Shown here: piece by piece, positions 33,115-40,388 of the stretch
How positions within the stretch are numbered: the first letter of the stretch is position 1
Layout: every line of letters starts with the position of its first letter
Assembly (NCBI GenBank): GCA_002726085.1
Contig: PBRZ01000059.1
Span: 55,243 to 99,904, forward strand
DNA: 44,662 bases
Origin: Acidobacteriota bacterium
Lineage (GTDB): Bacteria; Acidobacteriota; Vicinamibacteria; Vicinamibacterales; UBA8438
Direction of reading: 5' to 3'
Made by a program: the position numbers and the translations under genes
Notes under the pieces: model-generated
Databases searched by the model: none
The model's input: the letters and a program-made list of their open reading frames with translations, nothing else
What the model was told of the DNA's origin: nothing

Positions 33115-34287
33115 ATGTCGAACGGAGCGCATGTCGATCGCCGGACGTTCTTCAATACGGTCGGGACCATCGGCGCACTGGGCGCGTTCGGCAGGGTTTT
33201 GGGCCGGCCGCTCACGGGGCTGGCCGAGGCTGCACAACAAGAGCTCGACTTCGCACAACCCGCGGGTCTGCGACCGGGCGCACAGCTCGACTCGCGGTTT
33301 CCGGTGTCATTCTCAGCCCCCCTCAGCGAGGGATTGAGACTCGTCGTCGAATACTTCACGGCGCTCAGTCAACGAGACCTGGATGCACTCGCCCGGACGC
33401 TTCACTTTCCGTTCGCCATCTACGAGGACATTGAGCCGATCGTCGTGGAGAGTGCCGCCGCGTTGCGATCCGACCCGCCGCCCTCGATGAACGGGACCGG
33501 ACGAGGACCCAGCCGGGTCAACCCGGGGTCGTACGACCTGCTCGAAGGCGTGAATGTGCACCTCTACTGCCCCGTTGGAGCCGTGTTCTCACTCTCGTTC
33601 ACCCGTTACACTGCGGACGGGCACAAGCTGCTCGACTGCGACGGCATCTACTCGGTGACGAACAACGACGGCCGCTGGGCGATCCAGCTAGTGTCGACCA
33701 TCTTCCACGAGCGCGGATACGAAGGAAGTCGCCATCCGGATGCGGAGATGACCCACAGAGTAGGGAGCCAGGGATACCTGGCTCAGTTCGGCTATCGAAA
33801 CGAGGACATCTTGAACGATCGGAGCGCCGGCCGGGGCTCCTACGAGCCCGAGCTGCCGGTCGGCACCCGCCGGGCTAGCGTGTCATTCGGCTATGGGCCA
33901 CGCGACCGTTCTCGCGACGCGCGGAATGGACGACCGATGGCCGGCTGGCGTACCACTGGCGTCGCGAGCCGGCTGAATCTGTCCGAGGTCACATCATCCA
34001 CCGGGACGGGGACGCTCTCAACGAACCTGGACGAGTTCGCCGAGTTCGCCGGTGGCGCGGTCGGTGATTACGACTACACGCGGATGCGGCCCGACCGGCC
34101 GCTGGTGATTCATGCCACGCACGACAAAGCGCACGTGCTGGGCGGCTACTGGCGATACACCGCAGACGGCACGCTGATTTCCGAGACCCGGAGTGTCGGC
34201 ATCAGGATCTACAGTGGTGGACGCTGGGGCGACGCCGGCGGGCTCGGCCAGGTCACCCATCACGACCGGTCGAGCTCGGTTGGGTAG
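33115..34287 (+). CDS. Tat-exported NTF2-like domain protein
   Basis: 390 residues from ATG 33115, with GGAGGATGGGAG upstream. The N-terminus DRRTFFNTVGTIGALGAFG looks like a Tat signal. Residues about 75-210 show the NTF2/SnoaL-like layout (VVEYFTALSQRDLDALARTL, then VNVHLYCPVGAVFSLSFTRY and DGRWAIQLVSTIFHERG). The C-terminal half (AVGDYDYTRMRPDRPLVIHA, KAHVLGGYWRYTADG) may be a second related domain. NTF2-like folds range from isomerases and dehydratases to binding modules; no function can be assigned. It is divergent from the M28 peptidase gene, with 85 bp between starts, and convergent with the POTRA gene. Confidence 0.75.
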   Translation: MSNGAHVDRRTFFNTVGTIGALGAFGRVLGRPLTGLAEAAQQELDFAQPAGLRPGAQLDSRFPVSFSAPLSEGLRLVVEYFTALSQRDLDALARTLHFPFAIYEDIEPIVVESAAALRSDPPPSMNGTGRGPSRVNPGSYDLLEGVNVHLYCPVGAVFSLSFTRYTADGHKLLDCDGIYSVTNNDGRWAIQLVSTIFHERGYEGSRHPDAEMTHRVGSQGYLAQFGYRNEDILNDRSAGRGSYEPELPVGTRRASVSFGYGPRDRSRDARNGRPMAGWRTTGVASRLNLSEVTSSTGTGTLSTNLDEFAEFAGGAVGDYDYTRMRPDRPLVIHATHDKAHVLGGYWRYTADGTLISETRSVGIRIYSGGRWGDAGGLGQVTHHDRSSSVG

Positions 34288-34292
34288 GGTTG

Positions 34293-34307
34293 GACCCGAT
34301 TGGGGTC
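34293..34307 (+). terminator. Weak hairpin after NTF2-like gene
   Basis: GACCC and GGGTC form a 5-bp stem around GATTG, six bases after the stop, in the 151-bp convergent gap 34288-34438. The following bases are T-rich only in part (GTTGGTTCTTT), so it is a weak terminator candidate. Nothing else is evident in the gap. Confidence 0.3.
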
Positions 34308-34438
34308 GTCGTTGGTTCTTTGACAACCCGAAGCGTCGACGGCAACAGCACGCGCCCTTCGTGCTCCGAACCGGTTGTGGGCCCCGGCCGACGATACGGG
34401 AACACGGTCGTGTCTAGCGAGCTTCGCGAGGGGGTTCT

Positions 34439-34942
34439 TCAGCGATAGCGCCGGTCTTCGGGCGGCGGGTAGAGGCGCTGATGGCCTGCCGGTGGCTGTC
34501 GAAACTCTGGCGGTGTCGTCGGATTGTCAGCGGTCGGGATCCTGGTCTCGGCCCGCTCCACGAAATTGAACACGACGTGCTTCCCAACCACGCCGTTCTC
34601 GAAGGGGCTGTCTGTCACGTCCACCCACAGGCTCTCGAACTGTCCCGACCGCCAGAAGCGTTCCGCATCCGCAAGAATCACCGGCTCGGCTTCGGTGTAG
34701 AGCGAATAACGGAGACGCCCTGGAATGCTGAGGTAATGCGTGGTGTCCGACTGCCTGAGGTAGGTCGACGGATCGTGGAACCCGCGATTGCCCTGGGTCG
34801 GAAAGCGGAGCTCCAAGTAACGCAGCACCGGGGGTGAACTCGGCGGGGGCTGCACCACCTGCGCGCGCGCCGCCGGGACCGCCGTGACAAAGCCGAGCGC
34901 GACGGCCAGCACGAGATCGGGAGAGCTGCTGGGCCTGCGCAT
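34439..34942 (-). CDS. Stand-alone POTRA-like (BamA N-terminal type) protein
   Basis: 167 residues from ATG 34942, with a Sec signal (LVLAVALGFVTAVPAARAQ). The body resembles the first POTRA region seen at the start of acidobacterial BamA-like proteins: VLRYLELRFPTQGN, RSGQFESLWVDVTDSPFENG, GKHVVFNFVERAETRIP. The barrel and further POTRA repeats of a BamA protein are missing: the protein ends in a Pro/Arg-rich tail and no barrel follows. It may be a truncated gene, or a small periplasmic protein that uses one POTRA for binding. It starts 11 bp after the unnamed-family gene, so they are probably cotranscribed. The longer open frame upstream is antisense-type shadow of that gene. Confidence 0.7.
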   Translation of the reverse strand: MRRPSSSPDLVLAVALGFVTAVPAARAQVVQPPPSSPPVLRYLELRFPTQGNRGFHDPSTYLRQSDTTHYLSIPGRLRYSLYTEAEPVILADAERFWRSGQFESLWVDVTDSPFENGVVGKHVVFNFVERAETRIPTADNPTTPPEFRQPPAGHQRLYPPPEDRRYR

Positions 34943-34953
34943 CCCGTGCTGCG

Positions 34954-35913
34954 CTAGCGGGTGGCCGCCGCTGCGGCTCGCTCCTCGGCCCGGGCGCCAC
35001 TGAGGATCAGCGGCATGCTGTAGTTCCCCTCGTGACAGGCGTTCTCGAAGACCGGGCCCGCCGCCTGCGTGATCGGGAACGTCACCGTCCAGGGCGCGTC
35101 GAACGACTCGGAGTCGGTGATGGTGAAGGCGAAATCGATGCCGGTCGGGGTCCGCGTGAATCGCTCGACGACATGCATGTTGGGGCCGCTGCCGCTGAGC
35201 GTCCAGGCACCGTTGAGGTTCGTGGTCTCCACCACCAGCGTGTCGCCCTCCCAGTAACCGCGCGACCGTCCCGACCACTGCCGCACCGAGGCGGGTGGCG
35301 GCACGGCACCGTCGATCGGGATGATGCGCAGGTCGGACTTCTGCTCGTGCAGGAGGATCAGGTAGTCCTCGGTCTGAAAGAACTGCGCCAAACGGTTCGG
35401 GGCCACCGCCAGCAGCGGCACCGTCCGGCCCATGATGCAACGCTCGTAGCGCTCGCGGTCCTCTGGTCCATCGGCCGGACGTGACCGCGACCGCAGTCCC
35501 AGCGTGCGGGCGCGATGCCGGGCGGCGTCGGTCATGGTCGGCAGACGGCCATCTGGCGGATCGGTGATCAACGAGGTGCGGTTGTCGGTGAGGCCACCCG
35601 GTTCCCACCAGTCGGCGTTCAGCTGCAGATCGCGTTCGCGGCCAATTGCCGCGAGCCGCTCCGGGAGATAGGCGGCCACCTCTTCGGCCGTGAGCGTCGC
35701 TTTGTCGGCAAACGCCTCGGGACGCTGGAGCGGCGTCGTGGTGCGGTACTCCCAGTACCCGCTCAGATCGGGCGCACCCCAGGCCGTGCGAGGCAGGTCG
35801 TCCGTTTGCCCGACCGACGCGGTGGGCACCAGCAGACAGGTGCCGACGAGGCACGCTGTCAGTGTCACGGCGGGAATAGCTGATGGCGTTCGAGCCGACG
35901 CCGACCAACGCAT
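34954..35913 (-). CDS. Secreted protein of unnamed family (paralog 2 of 3)
   Basis: 319 residues from ATG 35913, with AGGAGGAG upstream and a Sec signal ending near TASVGQ. It has the same motif order as the proteins at 28546 and 37884: GAPDLSGYWEYRTTTPLQRP, RTSLITDPPDGRLPTM, YLILLHEQKSDLRIIP, SGRSRGYWEGDTLVVETTNL and NACHEGNYSMPLILSGARAE. It differs from paralog 1 in LLHEQKSD where the other has LHEMVHD, so the HE-x-x-H-like run is not conserved and is unlikely to be a catalytic zinc site; ACHEGNY is conserved in all three. Function unknown. Confidence 0.8.
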   Translation of the reverse strand: MRWSASARTPSAIPAVTLTACLVGTCLLVPTASVGQTDDLPRTAWGAPDLSGYWEYRTTTPLQRPEAFADKATLTAEEVAAYLPERLAAIGRERDLQLNADWWEPGGLTDNRTSLITDPPDGRLPTMTDAARHRARTLGLRSRSRPADGPEDRERYERCIMGRTVPLLAVAPNRLAQFFQTEDYLILLHEQKSDLRIIPIDGAVPPPASVRQWSGRSRGYWEGDTLVVETTNLNGAWTLSGSGPNMHVVERFTRTPTGIDFAFTITDSESFDAPWTVTFPITQAAGPVFENACHEGNYSMPLILSGARAEERAAAAATR

Positions 35914-35986
35914 GGCTCCTCCTGCTGTGAAAGAGATTCTGGATGATTATGCCACTAGGCCGCCCTATGGTTCCTCTTATCATTGT

Positions 35987-36022
35987 CACCATGGCCACCA
36001 GGGCCACCCTGCCCACCATGAC
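35987..36022 (+). repeat. Period-9 tandem repeat over a gene start
   Basis: Four 9-base units: CACCATGGC, CACCAGGGC, CACCCTGCC, CACCATGAC. The last holds the ATG proposed as the start of the PagL-like gene, and the first holds another in-frame ATG (35991). Each unit encodes T-M/R/L-A/P-type tripeptides. It could be a slippage-prone start region. Confidence 0.55.
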
Positions 36023-36605
36023 GCCTCGCTCCGGCCACGTGCCGCGAACGGCAGGACTGTTCCTCCTGCTGGCACTCCTCCCGGTAGCCGCCCTCGCACA
36101 GCAGCCGCGCCTCGCCTCGGGCTACTGGACACGAGGGCTGGCGGGCGGCTGGGGGCACTCCTGGTCGCACGGCGTCCCCGGCTACGGCAAGACCGAGAGC
36201 GACGTGCGGTTCGTCGCCTTTCATCCCCAGCTCGGACGGTTCGTCACCGACCAGTTGGAGATCTCCGGAGAAGGCACGTTGCTCCTCTACCATCATCCCA
36301 AACTCGAACCAGCCGGCGGTCTGGCGCTCGGGGGGCGGTATCACATCTGGAGCGATCGTGGATGGGCCCCGTATGTCGTCGGAGGCGCCGGACTCATCTG
36401 GACCACCCTGGACATCGCGGAGCTTGACCGGACCTTCAACTTTCAGCTGCTCTACGGTGTGGGGTTACGGGTGGTGCCACCGCGCGGGCCGGGTCTGATC
36501 GTCGAGCTCCGGAACCATCACATCTCGAATGCCGGCACGGCCGGTGAGAACCTCGGCGTCAACGCCGCCACCGCCATCGCTGGAGTGCAGTGGGTGCTAC
36601 GATAG
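36018..36605 (+). CDS. PagL-like lipid A 3-O-deacylase
   Basis: 195 residues from ATG 36018; in-frame ATGs at 35943, 35967 and 35991 are possible, and none has a strong Shine-Dalgarno. The signal LFLLLALLPVAALAQ supports an N-terminus near MTPRSG. The remaining 165 residues are a small beta barrel ending in an aromatic-rich strand (GVQWVLR), with the PagL signature near the end: His168-x-Ser170-Asn171 (NHHISNAGTAGENLG). In PagL the His and Ser belong to the catalytic triad and the enzyme removes the 3-O acyl chain from lipid A in the outer membrane. The acidic third residue is not obvious from sequence. It ends three bases from the convergent CoA-transferase gene. Confidence 0.82.
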   Translation: MTPRSGHVPRTAGLFLLLALLPVAALAQQPRLASGYWTRGLAGGWGHSWSHGVPGYGKTESDVRFVAFHPQLGRFVTDQLEISGEGTLLLYHHPKLEPAGGLALGGRYHIWSDRGWAPYVVGGAGLIWTTLDIAELDRTFNFQLLYGVGLRVVPPRGPGLIVELRNHHISNAGTAGENLGVNAATAIAGVQWVLR

Positions 36606-36608
36606 CAG

Positions 36609-37817
36609 TCAGACTGCCCCGGCCCCTCGCAGAGCGCCGATCTCGTCATCCGTGTACCCGGCCTCGCGCAGCACCTCGTCGGTGTGCTCACCCAGCAGCG
36701 GCGGCGCCGTCTCGATACGTCCCGGCGTGTCGCTCAGCTCGATCGGCATCCCGATCATGCGCACGGTCTCCGCAGTCGGATGTGGACGGTCGACGATCTT
36801 GCCGCGTTCCACCAGCTGCGGATGCTCGCAGACCTGGGCGATATTCCGGATGCGGCCGCACGGCACGCCGGCGGCACCGAGCAGGTCGACCCATTCCTGC
36901 ACGGTCCTCGCGGCGGTCAGCTCGACGATGATCGGCACCAGCACGCCCCGGTGAGCGACCCGGTCGGGAGCAGCCGCGAAGCGGGGATCGTCCCCCAGAT
37001 CGGGGCGGTCGATCGCGTCGCAGTAACGGCGCCAGAGCGAATCGTTCGCGATTCCGAGGTTCAGCCACCCGTCCTTTGCCTGCAGCGTCTGATAAGGCAC
37101 CACCGACGCATGGTCGTTGCCGCGTCGCGTCGCACTCTCGCCGGTCGCGAAATAGTTCCCTGCGTTGTACGTGAGCAGCGACGCCATCGCATCGAGCATC
37201 GCGATCTTGACGTGCTGTCCACGCCCCGTCGTCTGACGCGCGTAGAGCGCCAGGGTGATGCCCTGCGCCGCCATCACCCCTGCGGTGAGGTCGGCGATGG
37301 AGGTGCCAATCCGGGTAGGCGGACCGTCGGCCTCGCCCGTCAGGTCCATCAGGCCGGACTCGCCCTGCACGATCAGGTCGTAGCCGGGCCGGCGCGCATC
37401 CGGCCCGCTGTCTCCGAACCCCGAGATCGAGCAGTAGACGAGCCGCGGATGACACGCGGCCACCGTGTCGTAGTCGAGCCCCAGGCGTGCCACGGCGCCG
37501 GGCCTGAAGTTCTGAATCAGAATGTCGGCGCCGTCGAGCAGCCGCCAGACAATCGCCCGGCCCGCCTCTGACTTCAGATTGACGGTACAGCTGCGCTTGT
37601 TGCGGTTCACCGACAGGAAGTAGGGCGACTCGCCACCGAGGAACGGCGGACCAAAGGCGCGCGACTCGTCGCCGCGTCCCGGTTCCTCGATCTTGACGAT
37701 GTCGGCGCCCATGTCGCCGAGGCTCATCGTGCAGAACGGGCCGGATACGACCCGGCTGAGATCGATGACACGGATACCGTCGAGGGGACGGGCTTGGGGC
37801 GGTGTGGGATCAGACAT
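36609..37817 (-). CDS. CaiB/BaiF class III CoA-transferase
   Basis: 402 residues with no signal, so cytoplasmic. Class III features: GIRVIDLSRVVSGPFCTMSLGD at the N-terminus, ADIVKIEEPGRGDESR, ADILIQNFRPGAVARLGL, catalytic Asp147 in RRPGYDLIVQGESGLM, and GRIRNIAQVCEHPQL near the C-terminus. These enzymes move CoA between carboxylic acids through an acyl-Asp intermediate; substrates range from carnitine and oxalate to aromatic acids. It is one of very few clearly cytoplasmic enzymes here and could activate an acid produced by the exported enzymes, which is inference. Confidence 0.95.
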   Translation of the reverse strand: MSDPTPPQARPLDGIRVIDLSRVVSGPFCTMSLGDMGADIVKIEEPGRGDESRAFGPPFLGGESPYFLSVNRNKRSCTVNLKSEAGRAIVWRLLDGADILIQNFRPGAVARLGLDYDTVAACHPRLVYCSISGFGDSGPDARRPGYDLIVQGESGLMDLTGEADGPPTRIGTSIADLTAGVMAAQGITLALYARQTTGRGQHVKIAMLDAMASLLTYNAGNYFATGESATRRGNDHASVVPYQTLQAKDGWLNLGIANDSLWRRYCDAIDRPDLGDDPRFAAAPDRVAHRGVLVPIIVELTAARTVQEWVDLLGAAGVPCGRIRNIAQVCEHPQLVERGKIVDRPHPTAETVRMIGMPIELSDTPGRIETAPPLLGEHTDEVLREAGYTDDEIGALRGAGAV

Positions 37818-37883
37818 GCAGCCTGAATCAGTATCACACCACGCCGCTGTGACGGGCGACCGGCAAGCCTGGAGCTCGGGCGG

Positions 37884-38969
37884 CTACCGTGTCGGATTGG
37901 CGACCCCTTCGGGCTCCTCGCCGCGGAACTCCGCTTCGAGCACCCGCGCGCCCTTCATGATGCCTTCGAGCGCGTAGTTCGCCTCGTGGCAGGCGTACTC
38001 GAAGACCTTGTTCGGGCTCCGAGGCCAGGCGTACTCGCCCGTGAACGGCGCGGTCCAGACCGTCGCGTCCTCGACCGTGAAGGTGTAGACCAGCTGGTCG
38101 GCACTCTCGAGACGGAAGCGCTCGGTGACCGTCATGTTGCCGGTGCCCTGCCGGAACGCCGGACGGTCCACAAAGTTGGTGGTCTCGACAACGAGGGTGT
38201 CCCCTTCCCACCACCCGATCGAATCGCCCAGCCACTTCTTGATGTCGGGCGGATCGTGCTCGGCGTTCATCCGGACGATCCTGGCATCGTGCACCATTTC
38301 GATGAGGATCATCACCGTGTCCTCGGTCTGCACGATCCGCTTGTGGTTGTTGTAGAGCGCCGGCAGCATCGGTGGACCCGAGGTCGATCCGAAAGTCAGG
38401 ATGCAGCGCTCGGCATAGGGGCGCTGCTCCATGTTGTCGTACGGACCCGGCGCGTCGTTGCCTGCCTCGAGCCAGTAGGCGGTGCCATCGTTCGCGCGTC
38501 GCGCGCCCCGACCGCCAGTGCCCGAGCCGCCGACCCGCGGCGGAAAGCGGCCGTTGGCGGGATCGATCAAAATCGAAGTGCGCCACTGGCCGTCGACCTG
38601 GAACGCGCTATCGCCGTTATCGATCCAGAACCCGTTGTAACCGCCAACGTTGCCGGACGCGCCACCCGAGCCGTCACCACCCTGGGGCGGGGCGCCGCGA
38701 TCGGGGTCGCTTGGCTGTTGCCTCCGCTCGTCCCGCTGTCGTGCACGTTCGGCGACCTCGGCCGCCTCTTCCGCGGTCAGCGCCATCTTCTCGCCCAGCT
38801 CCGCCGGCCGCTCCATCGGCGTCAGCGTCGAGACATCGTAGGTACCCGACAGGTCTGGACGACCGCTCGGTGTCCGTGGAATGTCGCCGTTTTGCGCCGC
38901 GGCCACCGGCGTCATCGCCAGAGCCACCGTTGCCAGCCCGCCGAGACAGATCGTGATTCTTCTGCGCAT
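37884..38969 (-). CDS. Secreted protein of unnamed family (paralog 3 of 3)
   Basis: 361 residues from ATG 38969, chosen for the AAGGAGG six bases upstream; the Sec signal is LGGLATVALAMTPVAAAQ. It has the family motifs: GRPDLSGTYDVSTLTPMERP, RTSILIDPANGRFPP, VMILIEMVHDARIVRM, LGDSIGWWEGDTLVVETTNF and YACHEANYALEGIMKGARV. An extra Gly/Asp/Arg-rich insert lies near residues 85-120 and 140-170. The final motif reads ACHEANY. The catalytic role of the family is unknown; its position next to the second DUF1552 gene (57 bp downstream of the DUF1552 stop) suggests it may belong to that module. Confidence 0.82.
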   Translation of the reverse strand: MRRRITICLGGLATVALAMTPVAAAQNGDIPRTPSGRPDLSGTYDVSTLTPMERPAELGEKMALTAEEAAEVAERARQRDERRQQPSDPDRGAPPQGGDGSGGASGNVGGYNGFWIDNGDSAFQVDGQWRTSILIDPANGRFPPRVGGSGTGGRGARRANDGTAYWLEAGNDAPGPYDNMEQRPYAERCILTFGSTSGPPMLPALYNNHKRIVQTEDTVMILIEMVHDARIVRMNAEHDPPDIKKWLGDSIGWWEGDTLVVETTNFVDRPAFRQGTGNMTVTERFRLESADQLVYTFTVEDATVWTAPFTGEYAWPRSPNKVFEYACHEANYALEGIMKGARVLEAEFRGEEPEGVANPTR

Positions 38970-39026
38970 GGAATCCTCCTTGAAGTGGCGTGGCAATGGT
39001 TCCGCCGTACTTATGACCGGGGCCAC

Positions 39027-40388
39027 TTAGACGTTGGCCAGGGTGCCGGTGCTCAGCAACCCGCTGGCATCGCCCAGCTCCTCGGCACGCACCCCCGCCT
39101 TGTCGAGCACGCTGAGCAGCAGATTCGCCATCGGCGTGTCTTCCGGGTAGGCGAGATGACGGCCACCCTGGAGCCGGCCACCGCCGCCGCCGGCCACCAG
39201 ACATGGCAGGTTGGTGTGTTCGTGCAGGTTCCCGTTCCCGATGCCGCCGCCATAGACAATCATGGAGTGGTCGAGCAGATTGCCGTCGCCGTCCGGCGTG
39301 GCGCGGAGCGTCTCGAGGAAGTGCCCGAGTAGCGAGATGTGATAGGTATCGATTTTCGCCTTCCGCGCGATGTAGTCCGGATCGTTCCGGTGGTGCGACA
39401 CGGTGTGGTGCTGGTCGGGCACGCCGATCTGCGGGAAGGAACGGGGACTGGTCTCGCGCGCCATCATCAGCGTGCCGACCCGAGTGACATCGGCCTGATA
39501 GGCGAGCGCCAGCAGGTCGAACATCAGCGTGGCGTATTCTTCGAAATCGTCCGGGATGTCAATGGGCCGCTCGGGCAGGTCGATCTCCGCCTCGTCGCCT
39601 CGGGCTTCGGCGCGTCCGATTCGCAGCTCGAGATCGCGGACCGACTCGAGATACTCGCTCAGCTTGTTCCGGTCGCCCGGTCCGAGTGTCCGCTCGAGGC
39701 TCAACGCTTCCTCGGTCACCGAATCGAGAATGCTGCCGGAGTGCCGCGCCTGCGCCCGCCGGTCGGCCGAGCTACCGCCGTCGCCGAACAGCCGCTCGAA
39801 GACCACCCGGGGATGCGGTTCCATCTCGAGCGGCGTCGTCGGGTCGCGCCACGAAATCGTGTTCGAGTAGAAACAATCGCCCGAGTCACACGAGATCGCG
39901 GTCGGGCGCTCGAGCACCAGCTCGAGCGAGGGCAGCGGCGTGGCCTTCCCCAGCTCGCGCGCGGCGATCTGGTCGGCGGTCGTGCCCAGCTTGATGGCGG
40001 TCGGGCCGATGCGCCCGCGCCGCTCCCAGGCATGGACACCGCTCAGCCAGACGGCGGTCGCCCGCGGATGGTCGCCGTTGCCATCGCCGAACGAGTCGGC
40101 CTGCCGGTGCGCGAGACCGCTCAGCACCAGCAACTGATCACGATATGGCGCGAGCGGACTCAGCGTGGGCGAGAGATCGAACCCCGCACCGGTCGTCGCC
40201 GGGACCCACTGCTCCTGGATGACTCCGTTCGGGATGTAGACGAAACCGAGCCGGGTCGCCGGGCTGGCGGCGGTTTGCGCCAGTGCGGTCGCAGCCGGAA
40301 CCATGGCGTCGAGTAGCGGAAGGGCCACGGTGGCGCCCAGCCCGCGCAGGAAGGTCCGCCGCGGCAACGCCAGCTTGGCAATGATCAT
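39027..40388 (-). CDS. DUF1552 Tat-exported protein (right pair)
   Basis: 453 residues, start ATG 40388. The Tat signal is PRRTFLRGLGATVALPLL. It is parallel to the protein at 5951 through its length: LGFVYIPNGVIQEQW, LDLLALAYQADVTRVGTLM-like LLALAYQADVTRVGTLM, VPDQHHTVSHHRNDPDY, YGGGIGNGNLHEHTNLP and LANLLLSVLDKAGV. The upstream DUF1592 stop overlaps this start by four bases (ATGA), so translation is probably coupled. Unlike the left pair there is no repeat between the two genes. Reaction unknown; assumed to work with the diheme partner in the periplasm. Confidence 0.9.
   Translation of the reverse strand: MIIAKLALPRRTFLRGLGATVALPLLDAMVPAATALAQTAASPATRLGFVYIPNGVIQEQWVPATTGAGFDLSPTLSPLAPYRDQLLVLSGLAHRQADSFGDGNGDHPRATAVWLSGVHAWERRGRIGPTAIKLGTTADQIAARELGKATPLPSLELVLERPTAISCDSGDCFYSNTISWRDPTTPLEMEPHPRVVFERLFGDGGSSADRRAQARHSGSILDSVTEEALSLERTLGPGDRNKLSEYLESVRDLELRIGRAEARGDEAEIDLPERPIDIPDDFEEYATLMFDLLALAYQADVTRVGTLMMARETSPRSFPQIGVPDQHHTVSHHRNDPDYIARKAKIDTYHISLLGHFLETLRATPDGDGNLLDHSMIVYGGGIGNGNLHEHTNLPCLVAGGGGGRLQGGRHLAYPEDTPMANLLLSVLDKAGVRAEELGDASGLLSTGTLANV

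Noticed and set aside
34954-36019. Extended minus-strand frame upstream of the POTRA gene, giving a 526-codon protein
   Set aside because: The upstream part overlaps a well-supported family gene in another frame; the signal peptide places the real start at 34942.
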